DNA of 64,000 bases from Kitasatospora gansuensis (GCF_014203705.1 NZ_JACHJR010000001.1:2852001-2916000), one strand, 5' to 3'. Shown: positions 17,136 to 26,600, numbered from the stretch's first letter. Translations and numbers: made by a program. Notes: generated from the sequence alone by a model not told the origin.

Positions 17136-18299
17136 GTGAGCACTCTGACCCCCACCCCCTCGGACAAGTTCACCTTCGGTCTGTGGACCGTCGGCTGGCA
17201 GGGCCGCGACCCGTTCGGCGACGCCACCCGCCCGGCCCTGGACCCGGTGGAGACGGTCACCCGGCTGGCGGAGCTGGGCGCGCACGGCGTGACCTTCCAC
17301 GACGACGACCTGATCCCGTTCGGCGCGGGCGAGGGCGAGCGCGACCAGGCCGTGAAGCGGTTCCGGCAGGCGCTGGACGCCACCGGCCTGCAGGTCCCGA
17401 TGGCCACCACCAACCTGTTCTCGCACCCGGTCTTCAAGGACGGCGCGTTCACCGCCAACGACCGCGACGTACGCCGGTACGCGCTGCGCAAGACCATCCG
17501 CAACATCGACCTCGCGGCCGAACTGGGCGCCACCACGTACGTCGCCTGGGGCGGCCGGGAGGGCGCCGAGCACGGTGCGTCCAAGGACGTCCGAGTGGCG
17601 CTGGACCGGCTGAAGGAGGCGTTCGACCTGCTCGGCGAGTACGTCACCGAGCAGGGCTACGACCTGCGGTTCGCGATCGAGCCCAAGCCGAACGAGCCGC
17701 GCGGCGACATCCTGCTGCCGACCATCGGCCACGCCCTCGCCTTCATCAACCAGCTGGAGCGGCCCGAGCTGGTCGGCCTCAACCCGGAGGTCGGCCACGA
17801 GCAGATGGCGGGCCTGAACTTCGCGCACGGCATCGCGCAGACGCTCTGGGCGGGCAAGCTCTTCCACATCGACCTGAACGGCCAGTCCGGGCCGAAGTAC
17901 GACCAGGACCTGCGGTTCGGCGCGGGTGACCTGCGCGGCGCGTTCTGGCTGGTCGACCTGCTGGAGAGCGCGGGTTACGACGGCCCCCGGCACTTCGACT
18001 TCAAGCCCTCCCGGACGGAGGACCTGGACGGCGTCTGGGTCTCGGCCGCCGCCTGCATGCGCAACTACCTGGCGCTCAAGCAGAAGGCGCTGGCCTTCCG
18101 GGCCGACCCCGCCGTCCAGGCCGCCCTGACGGCGGCCCGGCTGGACCAGCTGGCCCGGCCGACCGCCGAGGACGGCCTGACCGCACTGCTCGCCGACCGG
18201 ACCGCCTTCGAGGACTTCGACCCGGCCGCGGCCGGCGCCCGGGGCATGGGCTTCGAACTGCTCGACCAGCTCGCCATGGACCACCTGCTCGGCCTCTGA
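17136..18299 (+). CDS. xylA: Xylose isomerase
   Basis: 387 residues, the length of the well-known class I Streptomyces enzymes. It interconverts D-xylose and D-xylulose (and glucose/fructose) with two divalent metals. It starts at GTG 17136 after GAGGAGAGG. Visible active-site features are [10 protein letters not shown] (the catalytic-base His is in this strand, near residue 54), VAWGGREG, the metal-ligand Glu in [12 protein letters not shown] (near 181), NPEVGHEQ (near 217-224) and LFHIDLNGQ with the distal metal ligands near 245. It is divergent from the xylB-ROK operon. Confidence 0.96.
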   Translation: MSTLTPTPSDKFTFGLWTVGWQGRDPFGDATRPALDPVETVTRLAELGAHGVTFHDDDLIPFGAGEGERDQAVKRFRQALDATGLQVPMATTNLFSHPVFKDGAFTANDRDVRRYALRKTIRNIDLAAELGATTYVAWGGREGAEHGASKDVRVALDRLKEAFDLLGEYVTEQGYDLRFAIEPKPNEPRGDILLPTIGHALAFINQLERPELVGLNPEVGHEQMAGLNFAHGIAQTLWAGKLFHIDLNGQSGPKYDQDLRFGAGDLRGAFWLVDLLESAGYDGPRHFDFKPSRTEDLDGVWVSAAACMRNYLALKQKALAFRADPAVQAALTAARLDQLARPTAEDGLTALLADRTAFEDFDPAAAGARGMGFELLDQLAMDHLLGL

Positions 18300-18340
18300 C
18301 CGACCGTCACCGTCGACCGGCCGTCACCGCTGTCCGCCCG

Positions 18341-18862
18341 TCACCGGCCGGCCCCCGCCCGGGGCCGGTCGGCGGGCAGCGGATCGGCCCGGCGGGTGAA
18401 GACCCACCGCTGCATCGCCCAGTACCGGAACAGCATCGCCAGGAACGTCCCGACGATCATCCCGCTGAGGAAGTCGGCGGCCTCCTCGGCGAACGCGGTG
18501 ACATGCGGCTCCCGCAGGTCCAGCAGGTACCGGGAGACCACCAGCGGCGCGTCGTTCACCAGCACCGCCAGCCCGCTGACCACCAGGTACAGCACCGCCT
18601 CGCGCTGCCGCCCGTGCGCCCGGAACGACCACTGCCGGTTCAGCACGTAGGAGACGACCGTCGCGACCACGGTCGCGACGGTCAGCGCGACCACCGGCTT
18701 CTCCTCGAACACGGTGTGCCGCAGCCCGAAGTTCAGCACCATCGTGAGCAGGAAGCAGCTCCCGCCCACCAGCAGGAACTTCACCAGCCTGCGGTGCCGG
18801 ACCAGGAACGGCCGGAGCCGAAGCGGGACTCGGGACAGCACCCGTTGAGTAGGTGACGGCAT
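18341..18862 (-). CDS. GtrA-family membrane protein
   Basis: 173 residues with four predicted membrane helices, as in GtrA/DPMS-related proteins that help move lipid-linked sugars across the membrane or assist wall-polysaccharide glycosylation. The N-terminal FLLVGGSCFLLTMVLNFGL and later VSYVLNRQWSFR are typical family features. It converges with xylA, and a GC-rich hairpin around 18348-18368 overlaps its 3' end. It is followed upstream by a secreted protein gene on the same strand, 50 bases away. The partner glycosyltransferase is not in the window. Confidence 0.85.
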   Translation of the reverse strand: MPSPTQRVLSRVPLRLRPFLVRHRRLVKFLLVGGSCFLLTMVLNFGLRHTVFEEKPVVALTVATVVATVVSYVLNRQWSFRAHGRQREAVLYLVVSGLAVLVNDAPLVVSRYLLDLREPHVTAFAEEAADFLSGMIVGTFLAMLFRYWAMQRWVFTRRADPLPADRPRAGAGR

Positions 18863-18912
18863 TTCGGCAGTTTCGCACGGGTCTGTCCCGTTCGACGGCC
18901 GAACGACACGTC

Positions 18913-20346
18913 CTAGCCGGCCGTGATCCGCAGCACGCCCGTGGTGGTGCCCTGCAACACCACCCGGCCGGGCGCGATGCTGCCCACCATCTGCAGCGTG
19001 TCGAAGATGAAGCCCGCCCCGAGGTAGGCCGTCCGCACCGTCCGCCCGGTGGCCGGGTCGATCTCGGCGTACGAGTACGGGTCCACCGCCGAGGTCGCGT
19101 CGGTGCCCGGGATCACCGGGTTGCGCAGCACCGTACGGAGCAGCCCGTCCGCGGTGGACAGCCTCGGCACCGCGGCCGACCTGGTCCGGTTGTCCCAGGT
19201 CAGGTCGCAGCCGGAGCCGTCGGCCCGGACGTCCACCCGGCTCAGCCCGCCCCGGAAGGCGGCCGAGGAGGGCACGCTCGGCCCCGCGTCCTCCGGCAGC
19301 TTCGGGTACGGGTAGCCGTACGTGCTGGCCACGAAGACCGCGTTGCCGACCGCCACCGGCGAGTTCTCGCTGCCGCTGCCGCCCGCCTTGAGCACCGGCA
19401 CCGAGCAGACCTGCTCACCGCTGCCGGCCCGGTAGACCAGCAGGTTCACCGTGGGCGCGGCGTTGTCCACCACGGTCAGGTAGTCGGTGCCGGTGCCCGG
19501 CCCGAAGAAGGTCGGGGTGGAACCGGTCCCCCAGCTCAGCTGCCCCGGCTTCCGCCCCGGGCCCCGGTCGTACGGCTGACGCCAGCTCACCTGCGGGGTG
19601 CCGTCGGCGGACGCGGTCAGCAGGTAGGTGGCGTGCGTGGTGGCCACCGCCGTCCCGGCCGGGGCGGTGGAGATCGAGTTGGCCACCCGCTCACCGGCCG
19701 GCAGCGCGAGGGTGCGGACCACGCCGGTCCGGTCGTCGGCGGTGCCGACCACCCCGGCGCCGGTGACGAACCAGACCCGCCCCTGCCAGTCCGGCGAGAG
19801 CCCGGTGACGGCGTCCCCGTCCGGGACCGCCCCCGCGAGCGGCAGCCGGGAGTCGACGTACAGCTCCCAGCCGCCGGCCGCCGTACGGCGGTGCCCGATC
19901 CGCAGCAGCTCCCGGTTGCCGTCCACCGCGACCAGCCGGTCCCGGTGGTCCAGATAGGCGTATACCCCGCCGAGCAACGAGCCCTTGGCCAGGGTCAGTT
20001 CGGCCACCGACCCACCGGTCGCCGGGTCGAGCAGATGAACGGTCGGCGCCAGCCCGAAGATCTCCGTGCAGAGCGCGACCGGATAGCCGTCGGCCCCGAC
20101 CAGCACGGTCGGGCAGGCGGACTGCAACGCCGTCCGGTGCGAACGGACACTGCCCGCCCCCGGCCCCGGCAGCGGGGTCGCGTCGGAGGAACCGGTGTCC
20201 CTGTGCATGGTGGCCGTGCCGGCCGGGCCCGCGAACGGGTTGGCCGGCGGCAGCGGGCCGTACGGGTCGGCAGCGTGCGCCGGGGTCTGACTGGTCAGCA
20301 GGAGGGCGGCCGTGGCGAGCACGGCGGCGCGAGTGCGCAGACGCAT
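18913..20346 (-). CDS. Secreted beta-propeller-like protein
   Basis: 477 residues with a clear signal peptide (AAVLATAALLLTSQTPAHAA, residues 6-25). The mature region shows repeated blocks with LLDPATGG, AYLDHRDRLVAVDGN, GRVWFVTGAG, GNAVFVAST and AEIDPATGRTVR, which look like PQQ/WD40-type propeller blades. No catalytic motif is recognised. I chose the ATG at 20346 because it opens the signal peptide; a longer frame from 20493 adds an unlikely leader. A short Cys-rich peptide gene lies 94 bases upstream on the same strand and may control it by attenuation. The function is unknown. Confidence 0.75.
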   Translation of the reverse strand: MRLRTRAAVLATAALLLTSQTPAHAADPYGPLPPANPFAGPAGTATMHRDTGSSDATPLPGPGAGSVRSHRTALQSACPTVLVGADGYPVALCTEIFGLAPTVHLLDPATGGSVAELTLAKGSLLGGVYAYLDHRDRLVAVDGNRELLRIGHRRTAAGGWELYVDSRLPLAGAVPDGDAVTGLSPDWQGRVWFVTGAGVVGTADDRTGVVRTLALPAGERVANSISTAPAGTAVATTHATYLLTASADGTPQVSWRQPYDRGPGRKPGQLSWGTGSTPTFFGPGTGTDYLTVVDNAAPTVNLLVYRAGSGEQVCSVPVLKAGGSGSENSPVAVGNAVFVASTYGYPYPKLPEDAGPSVPSSAAFRGGLSRVDVRADGSGCDLTWDNRTRSAAVPRLSTADGLLRTVLRNPVIPGTDATSAVDPYSYAEIDPATGRTVRTAYLGAGFIFDTLQMVGSIAPGRVVLQGTTTGVLRITAG

Positions 20347-20440
20347 GGAAGTCCCGTCGAAGGAGTGTGGACACAGAGGTGCACTCCGCCCGGCAGGACG
20401 AGAAACAGCCCGGCGAACACCCGGGCAGGAGGCACCGCGC

Positions 20441-20524
20441 TCAGCAGGCGCGGCAACAGATCGCCGAACACGCACGGGCCAGGTCGACATCAAGCCGACG
20501 GCTCAGGTGTGCGTGACGGGTCAT
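20441..20524 (-). CDS. Cys-rich putative leader peptide (27 aa)
   Basis: 27-codon frame starting ATG 20524 and stopping TGA 20441. The peptide begins MTRHAHLSRR, then LDVDLAR, and ends CSAICCRAC. The R-R-x-D-V-D-L-x-R-x-x-S-A-I-C pattern resembles the streptomycete putative leader peptides found before sulfur and cysteine genes, as I remember them. Four of the last nine residues are Cys, fitting cysteine-dependent ribosome stalling. GGGAG lies 10 bases upstream. The next gene on the strand is the secreted propeller protein (20346), which is not an obvious sulfur gene. Regulation is inferred. Confidence 0.6.
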   Translation of the reverse strand: MTRHAHLSRRLDVDLARACSAICCRAC

Positions 20525-20572
20525 GGCCCCATGCTCCCGTGCTGACACACCGTCACACAACCACCGTCTCAC

Positions 20573-20793
20573 GGTACGGAAGGTAGGGGCTCGGGGCTCT
20601 GCTGATGTGCGGCTCCGCCGCGTGGGCGACGCCGACCTTTTGGCAGGTGCTCAACCGTCTACGGCCAGGGGCTCGGGGAACTGCGACGCCAACCTCGTAA
20701 AAGGTGATCCGTCCGTAAATGGTCAGGCACTTTCGCAGTGATACCCGCCAGCCACGAACCGTCGCCGTTCCCCGAGCCCCTACCTTCCGAACC
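20573..20793. repeat. Compound nested palindrome containing a full element copy
   Basis: Outer arms of 24 bases (20573-20596 and 20770-20793) match inversely with one mismatch. Inside lies a full 113-bp copy of the dispersed element at 20668-20780, preceded by a second, degenerate left half (20585-20667) that contains GACGCCGACCTTTTGG. The right outer arm is shared by both levels, so one element seems to have inserted next to or into another. It lies 7 bases after the lon stop and probably terminates lon. Confidence 0.88.
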
Positions 20794-20799
20794 ACCTGC

Positions 20800-23196
20800 C
20801 TAGGCGGCAGCCACGAGCACCTCCGCCGGCTCCAGCGCCAGCCGCAGCACCTCCCGGACGTCCGCGACGGGGTGCACGGTGAGCCGCTCCAGCACCTCCG
20901 CCGGCACGTCGTCCAGGTCGGGTTCGTTGCGCTTGGGGATGATCACCGTGGTGACCCCGGCCCGGTCGGCCGCGAGCAGCTTCTGCTTCACGCCACCGAT
21001 CGGCAGCACCCGCCCGGTCAACGACACCTCACCGGTCATCGCGACGTCCGTCCGCACCTTGCGGCCGGAGAGCAGCGAGGCCAGTGCGGTGGTCATCGTG
21101 ATGCCCGCGCTCGGCCCGTCCTTGGGGACGGCCCCGGCCGGGACGTGCAGGTGGATGCCGCGCTCGCGCAGCCCGGTCACCGGCAGCTCCAGCTCGGCGC
21201 CGCGCGACCGCAGGTAGGAGAGCGCGATGTGCGCGGACTCCTTCATCACGTCACCCAGCTGCCCGGTCAGCGTCAGCCCGGTGGAACCGGTCTCCGCGTC
21301 CGCCAGCGAGGCCTCGATGTAGAGCACGTCACCACCGGCACCCGTGACGGCCAGCCCGGTCGCCACACCCGGCACCGCGGTGCGCCGCTCCGCCGGCTCC
21401 TGCGCGGCCTCGGGCGTGTGGTGCGGGCGCCCGATCAGCGCGCGCAGCTCGTCCGGGCCGATCGCCGAAGGAAGCTCGCGCTCCCCGAGCTCGCTCTGCG
21501 CCGCCACCTTCCGCAGCACCCGGGCGATCGAACGCTCCAGGTTCCGGACGCCGGCCTCCCTGGTGTACTCCCCGGCCAGCTTCCGCAGCGCGGCCTCGTC
21601 GACCGTCACCTCACCGGTCGTCAGCCCGGCCCGCTCCAGCTGACGGGGCAGCAGGTGGTCCCGGGCGATGACGACCTTCTCGTCCTCGGTGTAGCCGTCC
21701 AGCCGGACCAGCTCCATCCGGTCGAGCAGCGGCTCGGGGATGGACTCCAGCACGTTGGCGGTGGCGAGGAAGACCACGTCGGAGAGGTCGAGCTCGACCT
21801 CCAGGTAGTGGTCCCGGAAGGTGTGGTTCTGCGCCGGGTCGAGCACCTCGAGCAGGGCGGCCGCCGGGTCGCCCCGGTAGTCGGAGCCGACCTTGTCGAT
21901 CTCGTCCAGCAGCACCACCGGGTTCATCGAACCGGCTTCCTTGATCGCCCGCACGATGCGCCCGGGGAGCGCGCCGACGTACGTGCGCCGGTGCCCGCGG
22001 ATCTCCGCCTCGTCCCGTACGCCGCCGAGCGCCACCCGGACGAACTCGCGCCCCATCGCCCGCGCCACCGACTCGCCCAGCGAGGTCTTGCCCACCCCGG
22101 GCGGACCGACCAGCGCCAGCACCGCGCCGCCACGGCGCCCGCCGACCGAGCCGAGCCCCTGGTCGGCCCGGCGCTTGCGGACCGCCAGGTACTCGACGAT
22201 CCGGTCCTTCACATCGCCCAGCCCCGCGTGGTCGGCGTCCAGCACCGCCCGCGCGCCCGCGATGTCGTACGCGTCCTCGGTCCGCTCGTTCCACGGCAGC
22301 TCGAGCACGGTGTCCAGCCAGGTGCGGATCCAGGAGCCCTCGGGCGACTGGTCGGAGGACCGCTCCAGCTTGTCGACCTCCTTGAGCGCCGCCTCGCGGA
22401 CCTTCTCGGGCAGCTCGGCCGCCTCGACCCGGGCCCGGTAGTCGCCCTCCTCGTCGGCCGGGTCGCCGTTCAGCTCGGCCAGCTCCTTGCGGACGGCGTC
22501 CAGCTGACGGCGCAGCAGGAACTCCTTCTGCTGCTTGGCCACGCCCTCCTCGACGTCCTTGCGGATGGTGTCGTTGACCTCCTCCTCGGCGAGGTGGTCG
22601 CGGAGCAGGGTGAGTGCGTACTCGAGCCGGGCCAGCTGGTCGGCCTCCAGCAGCACCTTGAGCTTCTGCTCGGCGGTGGCGAACGGGGCGTAGCCGATGT
22701 TGTCGGCCAGCTCGCCGACTCCCTCGATCTGGGCCACCCGGTCGACGATCTGCCAGGCGCCACGCTTGCGCAGCCACTGGGTGGACAGCGCCTTGTACTC
22801 CTTCACCAGCTCCGCGGCCCGCCCGGCCACCGGCAGCCCGGGGTCGGACTCGCGGAACGGTCCGGTCTCCACCCAGAGCGCCGCACCGGGACCGGTCGTC
22901 CCGGCGCCGATCCGCACCCGGCGGACGGCCCGGACCAGCGCGGCCGGGTCGCCGTCGGCCAGCCGGCCGACCTGTTCGACGGTGGCCAGCGTGCCGACGG
23001 CGGCGTACGAGCCGTCCAGCCTCGGCACCAGCAGGACCTGGGGCTTCGCCCCGCCGCCGACACCGGCCCGGGCTGCCTCGACGGCGGCTCGCACCTCCGT
23101 GTCCGACAGGTCCAGCGGGACCACCATGCCGGGCAGGACCACCTCGTCGTCGAGCGGCAGCACGGGCAGAGTGAGCGGTGTGGACGTCGATGCCAT
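20800..23196 (-). CDS. lon: ATP-dependent protease Lon
   Basis: 798-residue cytoplasmic AAA+ serine protease degrading misfolded and regulatory proteins. Order: an N-terminal substrate-binding domain with coiled coil (1-320), Walker A GPPGVGKT near residue 365, Walker B VVLLDEIDK, and a C-terminal protease domain. The catalytic Ser is in KDGPSAGI near residue 693 and the Lys in GGVKQK near 736. ATG 23196 follows GGGGAGAG at a good distance. An imperfect HAIR element (23218-23238) just upstream suggests repression by the heat-shock regulator HspR, as described for Streptomyces lon. The nested palindrome after its stop is the likely terminator. Confidence 0.97.
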   Translation of the reverse strand: MASTSTPLTLPVLPLDDEVVLPGMVVPLDLSDTEVRAAVEAARAGVGGGAKPQVLLVPRLDGSYAAVGTLATVEQVGRLADGDPAALVRAVRRVRIGAGTTGPGAALWVETGPFRESDPGLPVAGRAAELVKEYKALSTQWLRKRGAWQIVDRVAQIEGVGELADNIGYAPFATAEQKLKVLLEADQLARLEYALTLLRDHLAEEEVNDTIRKDVEEGVAKQQKEFLLRRQLDAVRKELAELNGDPADEEGDYRARVEAAELPEKVREAALKEVDKLERSSDQSPEGSWIRTWLDTVLELPWNERTEDAYDIAGARAVLDADHAGLGDVKDRIVEYLAVRKRRADQGLGSVGGRRGGAVLALVGPPGVGKTSLGESVARAMGREFVRVALGGVRDEAEIRGHRRTYVGALPGRIVRAIKEAGSMNPVVLLDEIDKVGSDYRGDPAAALLEVLDPAQNHTFRDHYLEVELDLSDVVFLATANVLESIPEPLLDRMELVRLDGYTEDEKVVIARDHLLPRQLERAGLTTGEVTVDEAALRKLAGEYTREAGVRNLERSIARVLRKVAAQSELGERELPSAIGPDELRALIGRPHHTPEAAQEPAERRTAVPGVATGLAVTGAGGDVLYIEASLADAETGSTGLTLTGQLGDVMKESAHIALSYLRSRGAELELPVTGLRERGIHLHVPAGAVPKDGPSAGITMTTALASLLSGRKVRTDVAMTGEVSLTGRVLPIGGVKQKLLAADRAGVTTVIIPKRNEPDLDDVPAEVLERLTVHPVADVREVLRLALEPAEVLVAAA

Positions 23197-23217
23197 GATC
23201 TCTCCCCAGTCAGTGAA

Positions 23218-23238
23218 GTTGAGTTGACCTGACTAAGG
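23218..23238. promoter_or_regulatory. HAIR-like HspR operator before lon
   Basis: GTTGAGT-N7-ACTAAGG matches the HAIR consensus CTTGAGT-N7-ACTCAAG at 11 of 14 defined positions, with the correct 7-base spacer. It is 22 bases before the lon ATG. HspR repression of lon is known in Streptomyces; binding here is inferred. Confidence 0.65.
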
Positions 23239-23324
23239 TTTGGCGGACGCCGATTGTTCCCCGGCCGCTGTTCGCCCTGAGCGATCACCTGCGAGGCCGG
23301 TGGGGCCAGGGCTCTGACCTGCGA

Positions 23325-23996
23325 TCAGGCCCGCGAGGGGACCAGCCTGCGGACCAGGCGCCGCACCGGCAGCCCCCGCTCGGAGCCCCCGCGCAGCCAG
23401 TGGCCGACGGCCACCCCGATCAGCAGCGCGGACGGGTGGCCGACCCGGCTGACGAGCTCGGACTCGGAGAGGAACTGATAGCCCGTCATGGTGACCGCGC
23501 CGACCAGCAGAACCGGCCGCCCGCGCCCCGGGAGCAGCGCCGCCAGCGCGCCCAAACTGGCCAGTACGCCGTAGCTGACACCGATGTCCACGCTGTCCAG
23601 CGCGTCGGGGGCGAGCCGTCCGGCGGAGACCGCGAGCCCGACCGCCGCCTGCGAGAGCAGGGTGGCCAGCACGTGCCCGGCGGCCAGCACGCCGACCGTG
23701 CGCGCGGCGCCGATCCGGCGCTCCAGCGGCGCGACGGTGAGGGCGAAGGCCCAGAAGTACGGCATCCAGACCGGCCCGGCCACCCAGAGCCCGCTCAGCA
23801 CCAGCGCCCGGACGGGATGGTCGAGCAGGTTGTGGCCGTCCGAACTGGAGAACGCCTGGAGGCGGTCGACCAACTCGGCGTCGCCGAACCGGGCGAACAG
23901 GGTGGTGGCCAGCAGCACGGCGAGATACCCGAGTGCGAGGGGGTTGCGGCGGGGCGTGGGCACGAACCTCCGCAACCGCGACCGGAGATCAGCCAT
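23325..23996 (-). CDS. Rhomboid-like membrane protein
   Basis: 223 residues with six hydrophobic segments. GVSYG (near 140-144) resembles the G-x-S-G serine motif of rhomboid proteases, and VGHWLRGG near the end could hold the partner His. The spacing and missing second motif residues make proteolytic activity doubtful. I chose the ATG at 23996 because the frame upstream to 24104 encodes an unlikely charged leader. It is divergent from the response-regulator gene. Confidence 0.65.
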   Translation of the reverse strand: MADLRSRLRRFVPTPRRNPLALGYLAVLLATTLFARFGDAELVDRLQAFSSSDGHNLLDHPVRALVLSGLWVAGPVWMPYFWAFALTVAPLERRIGAARTVGVLAAGHVLATLLSQAAVGLAVSAGRLAPDALDSVDIGVSYGVLASLGALAALLPGRGRPVLLVGAVTMTGYQFLSESELVSRVGHPSALLIGVAVGHWLRGGSERGLPVRRLVRRLVPSRA

Positions 23997-24498
23997 TCCA
24001 CCCACCACCCGATTCGTGCCACCATGTGACTTGTCGTGCTCACGGTACTTCTCGGTCCTGGGAGCGCGCTGTGAATCCGCTGTGAACATGGTTCGAGCCA
24101 GCACACCCGTTGGTCCGGACCATCCCTTTGTTTACGGACAAGTAGCCGCTGTCCTGAGGAGTCTGCCATCCCTTCGACGGCATACGCACCGTTACGGGCG
24201 ATATTTTCGCCGGGTAAGGTATCGCCCCGTGCCTCAACCCCGGCAGGGTCGGCACCGGCCCACAGGCCGGTTGTGTCCGGTTCACCTGCCGGGATGCTCG
24301 CGGTGTCCGTACGCTGCGAACAGTGCCGAGCGGTGCGCGGACCACACCCGCGCACCCCTTCGCAGCCCGAGACCTCGGCGGACGGTCCGGGTGACCTTGA
24401 CGGGCCTGACACAGGTCTGTCACGACGGAAACAAGACGACTACGAGCGGACCCCGCTGTCCCCACAGGCAGCCGGGCCGCAGCCCTGGGGGCGGTGGC
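23997..24498. other. 502-base non-coding region before the two-component pair
   Basis: No convincing gene. An open frame runs through it on the plus strand but has no supported start. A TAAGGT hexamer at 24215-24220 could be a -10 box; its -35 partner (GTTACG, 18-base spacer) is weak. A long 5' leader of the response-regulator gene is likely. Nothing else was recognised. Confidence 0.4.
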
Positions 24499-25242
24499 GT
24501 GACCGTGACTGAAATTCAGCAAGAGACCATCAACAGCAGCACTGCGGTGAGCACTCAGCGACGAGTGCTCGTCGTCGAGGACGAACCCACCATCGCGGAG
24601 TCCATCGCGGCCCGGCTCGGTGCCGAGGGATTCAAGGTCGCGGTGGCGCACGACGGCCCCGGCGCGGTCGACGGCTTCCACACCTGGCAGCCCGACCTGG
24701 TGGTGCTGGACGTGATGCTGCCCGGCTTCGACGGCCTGGAGGTCTGTCGCCGGATCCAGGCCCAGCGCCCGGTGCCGGTGCTGATGCTGACGGCCCGCGA
24801 CGACGAGACCGACCTGCTGGTCGGCCTCGGGGTCGGCGCCGACGACTACATGACCAAGCCGTTCTCGATGCGCGAGCTCGCGGCGAGAGTGAACGTACTG
24901 CTGCGCCGGGTCGAGCGGGCCCAGCAGGCCGCCCGTACGCCCGCCCTGGGCAGCCTGCGGTTCGGCGAGCTGGAGATCGACCACGTGCAGCGCCGGGTCC
25001 GGATCGGCAGTGGCGACGTCCACCTGACGCCGACCGAGTTCGACCTGCTCGCCTGCCTGGCCGCCCAGCCGCGCGCGGTGCTCACCCGTGAGCAGCTGCT
25101 CGCCGAGGTCTGGGACTGGACCGACGCCTCGGGCACCCGCACGGTGGACAGCCACGTGAAGGCGCTGCGCCGGAAGATCGGCGCCAGCTGGATCCGCACC
25201 GTCCACGGCGTCGGGTACGCCCTGGAAGCACCGCTCTCCTAG
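24499..25242 (+). CDS. OmpR/PhoB-family response regulator
   Basis: 247 residues. The receiver domain (21-135) has acidic-pocket residues E27, D28 and E29, phospho-acceptor D71 in VVLDVMLP, and K120 in YMTKPF. A winged-helix DNA-binding domain follows (about 150-245, LTPTEFDLL... RTVHGVGY). I chose GTG 24499 for the GGGGGCGG just before it; a second GTG two codons on is possible. Its kinase starts 84 bases downstream. From memory this pair sits beside the 2-oxoglutarate decarboxylase gene in other streptomycetes. The signal is unknown. Confidence 0.92.
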   Translation: MTVTEIQQETINSSTAVSTQRRVLVVEDEPTIAESIAARLGAEGFKVAVAHDGPGAVDGFHTWQPDLVVLDVMLPGFDGLEVCRRIQAQRPVPVLMLTARDDETDLLVGLGVGADDYMTKPFSMRELAARVNVLLRRVERAQQAARTPALGSLRFGELEIDHVQRRVRIGSGDVHLTPTEFDLLACLAAQPRAVLTREQLLAEVWDWTDASGTRTVDSHVKALRRKIGASWIRTVHGVGYALEAPLS

Positions 25243-25326
25243 TAGGGCACGGAGCCGGGCCACCGGGGGGCCCACGCTTCGTCAGCTCGACCGGCGAGTC
25301 TCGCGGGGGGACGACGCAGAGGCGAC

Positions 25327-26541
25327 ATGACCTTTCCACAGCAACGCAACGGTGCACCGCGCGGTGCGGGCGATCCGGCCCGCCGCGGCCTGGCCAGCCG
25401 GGCCGCCAGTCGGCTCTGGGCCGACGTCAGACCGCTGGACCCGGTCCGGTCGATCAAGGGCAAGCTGACCCTGCTGGTGATCGTCTCGGTCTTCCTGGCC
25501 AGCCTGATGGTGGTGGTCGCGATCCGGTCCGAGACCCAGATCCGGATCATCATGATCTTCTCGATGATCGCCTCCCTGCTCTTCATGCAGTTCCTCGCCC
25601 ACGGCCTGACCGCGCCCCTGCGCGACATGACCGCCGCCGCCAGGGCGATGGCCGAGGGCGACTACAGCAGCCGGGTGGAGGTCAACTCCCGGGACGAGAT
25701 CGGCGAGCTGGCCGCCACCTTCAACAAGATGGCCGGCGACCTGGAGGCCGCCGACCGGCACCGCCGGGAGCTGATCGCCAACGTCTCGCACGAACTGCGG
25801 ACGCCGATCGCCGCGCTGCGCGCCGTCCTGGAGAACGTGGTGGACGGGGTGGTCCAGCCCAATCCGAAGACCCTCGGCGCCGCGCTGGAGCAGACCGAGC
25901 GGCTCGGCCGCCTGGTCAGCCACCTGCTCGACCTGTCCAAGCTGGACGACGGCGTGGTGCCGCTGGACGCCCGCCGGTTCGAGGTCAGGCCGTTCCTGGA
26001 CGGCGTGCTGCGCGGGCTCACCGTGGACGGCGCGACGGCCGGCGGCGCGTACGGCCGGCGGGAGGACGTCCGACTGGCGCTGGAGGTCCGCCCGCCCGCG
26101 CTGGCCGCGGTGGCCGACCCCGAGCGGCTGCACCAGGTGGTGGCCAATCTGGTCGACAACGCCTGCAAGCACTCCCCCACCGGCGGCACGGTGACCGTCC
26201 GGGCGACGGCGGGCGAGGGCCCGGGCGCCCTGCTGCTCGAGGTCGAGGACGAGGGCCCCGGCATCCCCGAGCAGGACCGCGGCCGGGTCTTCGAGCGGTT
26301 CGGCCGCAGCGGCACCGCCACCGCGCTGGGCCCGGGCAGCGACGGCGGCACCGGCCTGGGGCTGGCCATCGCCCGCTGGGCGGTGGATCTGCACGGCGGC
26401 CGGATCGGGGTGGCCGAGACCGCCCGGGGCTGCCGGATCGTGGTCGCGCTCCCCGGCGGGGTACCGTCCGACCAGGAGTTGTCACCGAACTGGGACATTC
26501 CCGCGGCGGGGACTCCAGCAGATCCGGCGCGCCTGCACTGA
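25327..26541 (+). CDS. Sensor histidine kinase with short extracytoplasmic loop
   Basis: 404 residues. Two membrane helices (about 48-66 and 73-90) are separated by only about six residues, so sensing is probably within or at the membrane. A HAMP domain (91-145), HisKA with phospho-acceptor H155 (NVSHELRTP), and an HATPase_c with N box NLVDNACKH and G boxes DEGPGIPE and GGTGLGLA follow. It is cognate to the response regulator immediately upstream. A short palindrome near 26583 may end the operon. Confidence 0.92.
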   Translation: MTFPQQRNGAPRGAGDPARRGLASRAASRLWADVRPLDPVRSIKGKLTLLVIVSVFLASLMVVVAIRSETQIRIIMIFSMIASLLFMQFLAHGLTAPLRDMTAAARAMAEGDYSSRVEVNSRDEIGELAATFNKMAGDLEAADRHRRELIANVSHELRTPIAALRAVLENVVDGVVQPNPKTLGAALEQTERLGRLVSHLLDLSKLDDGVVPLDARRFEVRPFLDGVLRGLTVDGATAGGAYGRREDVRLALEVRPPALAAVADPERLHQVVANLVDNACKHSPTGGTVTVRATAGEGPGALLLEVEDEGPGIPEQDRGRVFERFGRSGTATALGPGSDGGTGLGLAIARWAVDLHGGRIGVAETARGCRIVVALPGGVPSDQELSPNWDIPAAGTPADPARLH

Positions 26542-26582
26542 CCTGCGCTAATGTCCTTTTATGAGGGGATTTCCACCGTCTT

Positions 26583-26600
26583 GGGAGGCGATCGCTTCCC
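26583..26600 (+). terminator. Possible weak terminator after the kinase gene
   Basis: GGGAGGCGA-TCGCTTCCC pairs over nine bases with one G-T pair and no loop. It lies 42 bases past the stop in the 223-base gap before kgd. The rest of that gap should hold the kgd promoter, which I could not define. Confidence 0.4.

Noticed and set aside
20553..20795. Small open frames on both strands over the palindromic repeat (peptides with GARGTAT or RGSGNCD)
   Set aside because: They are translations of the repeat itself, recur at each copy, and lack ribosome sites.
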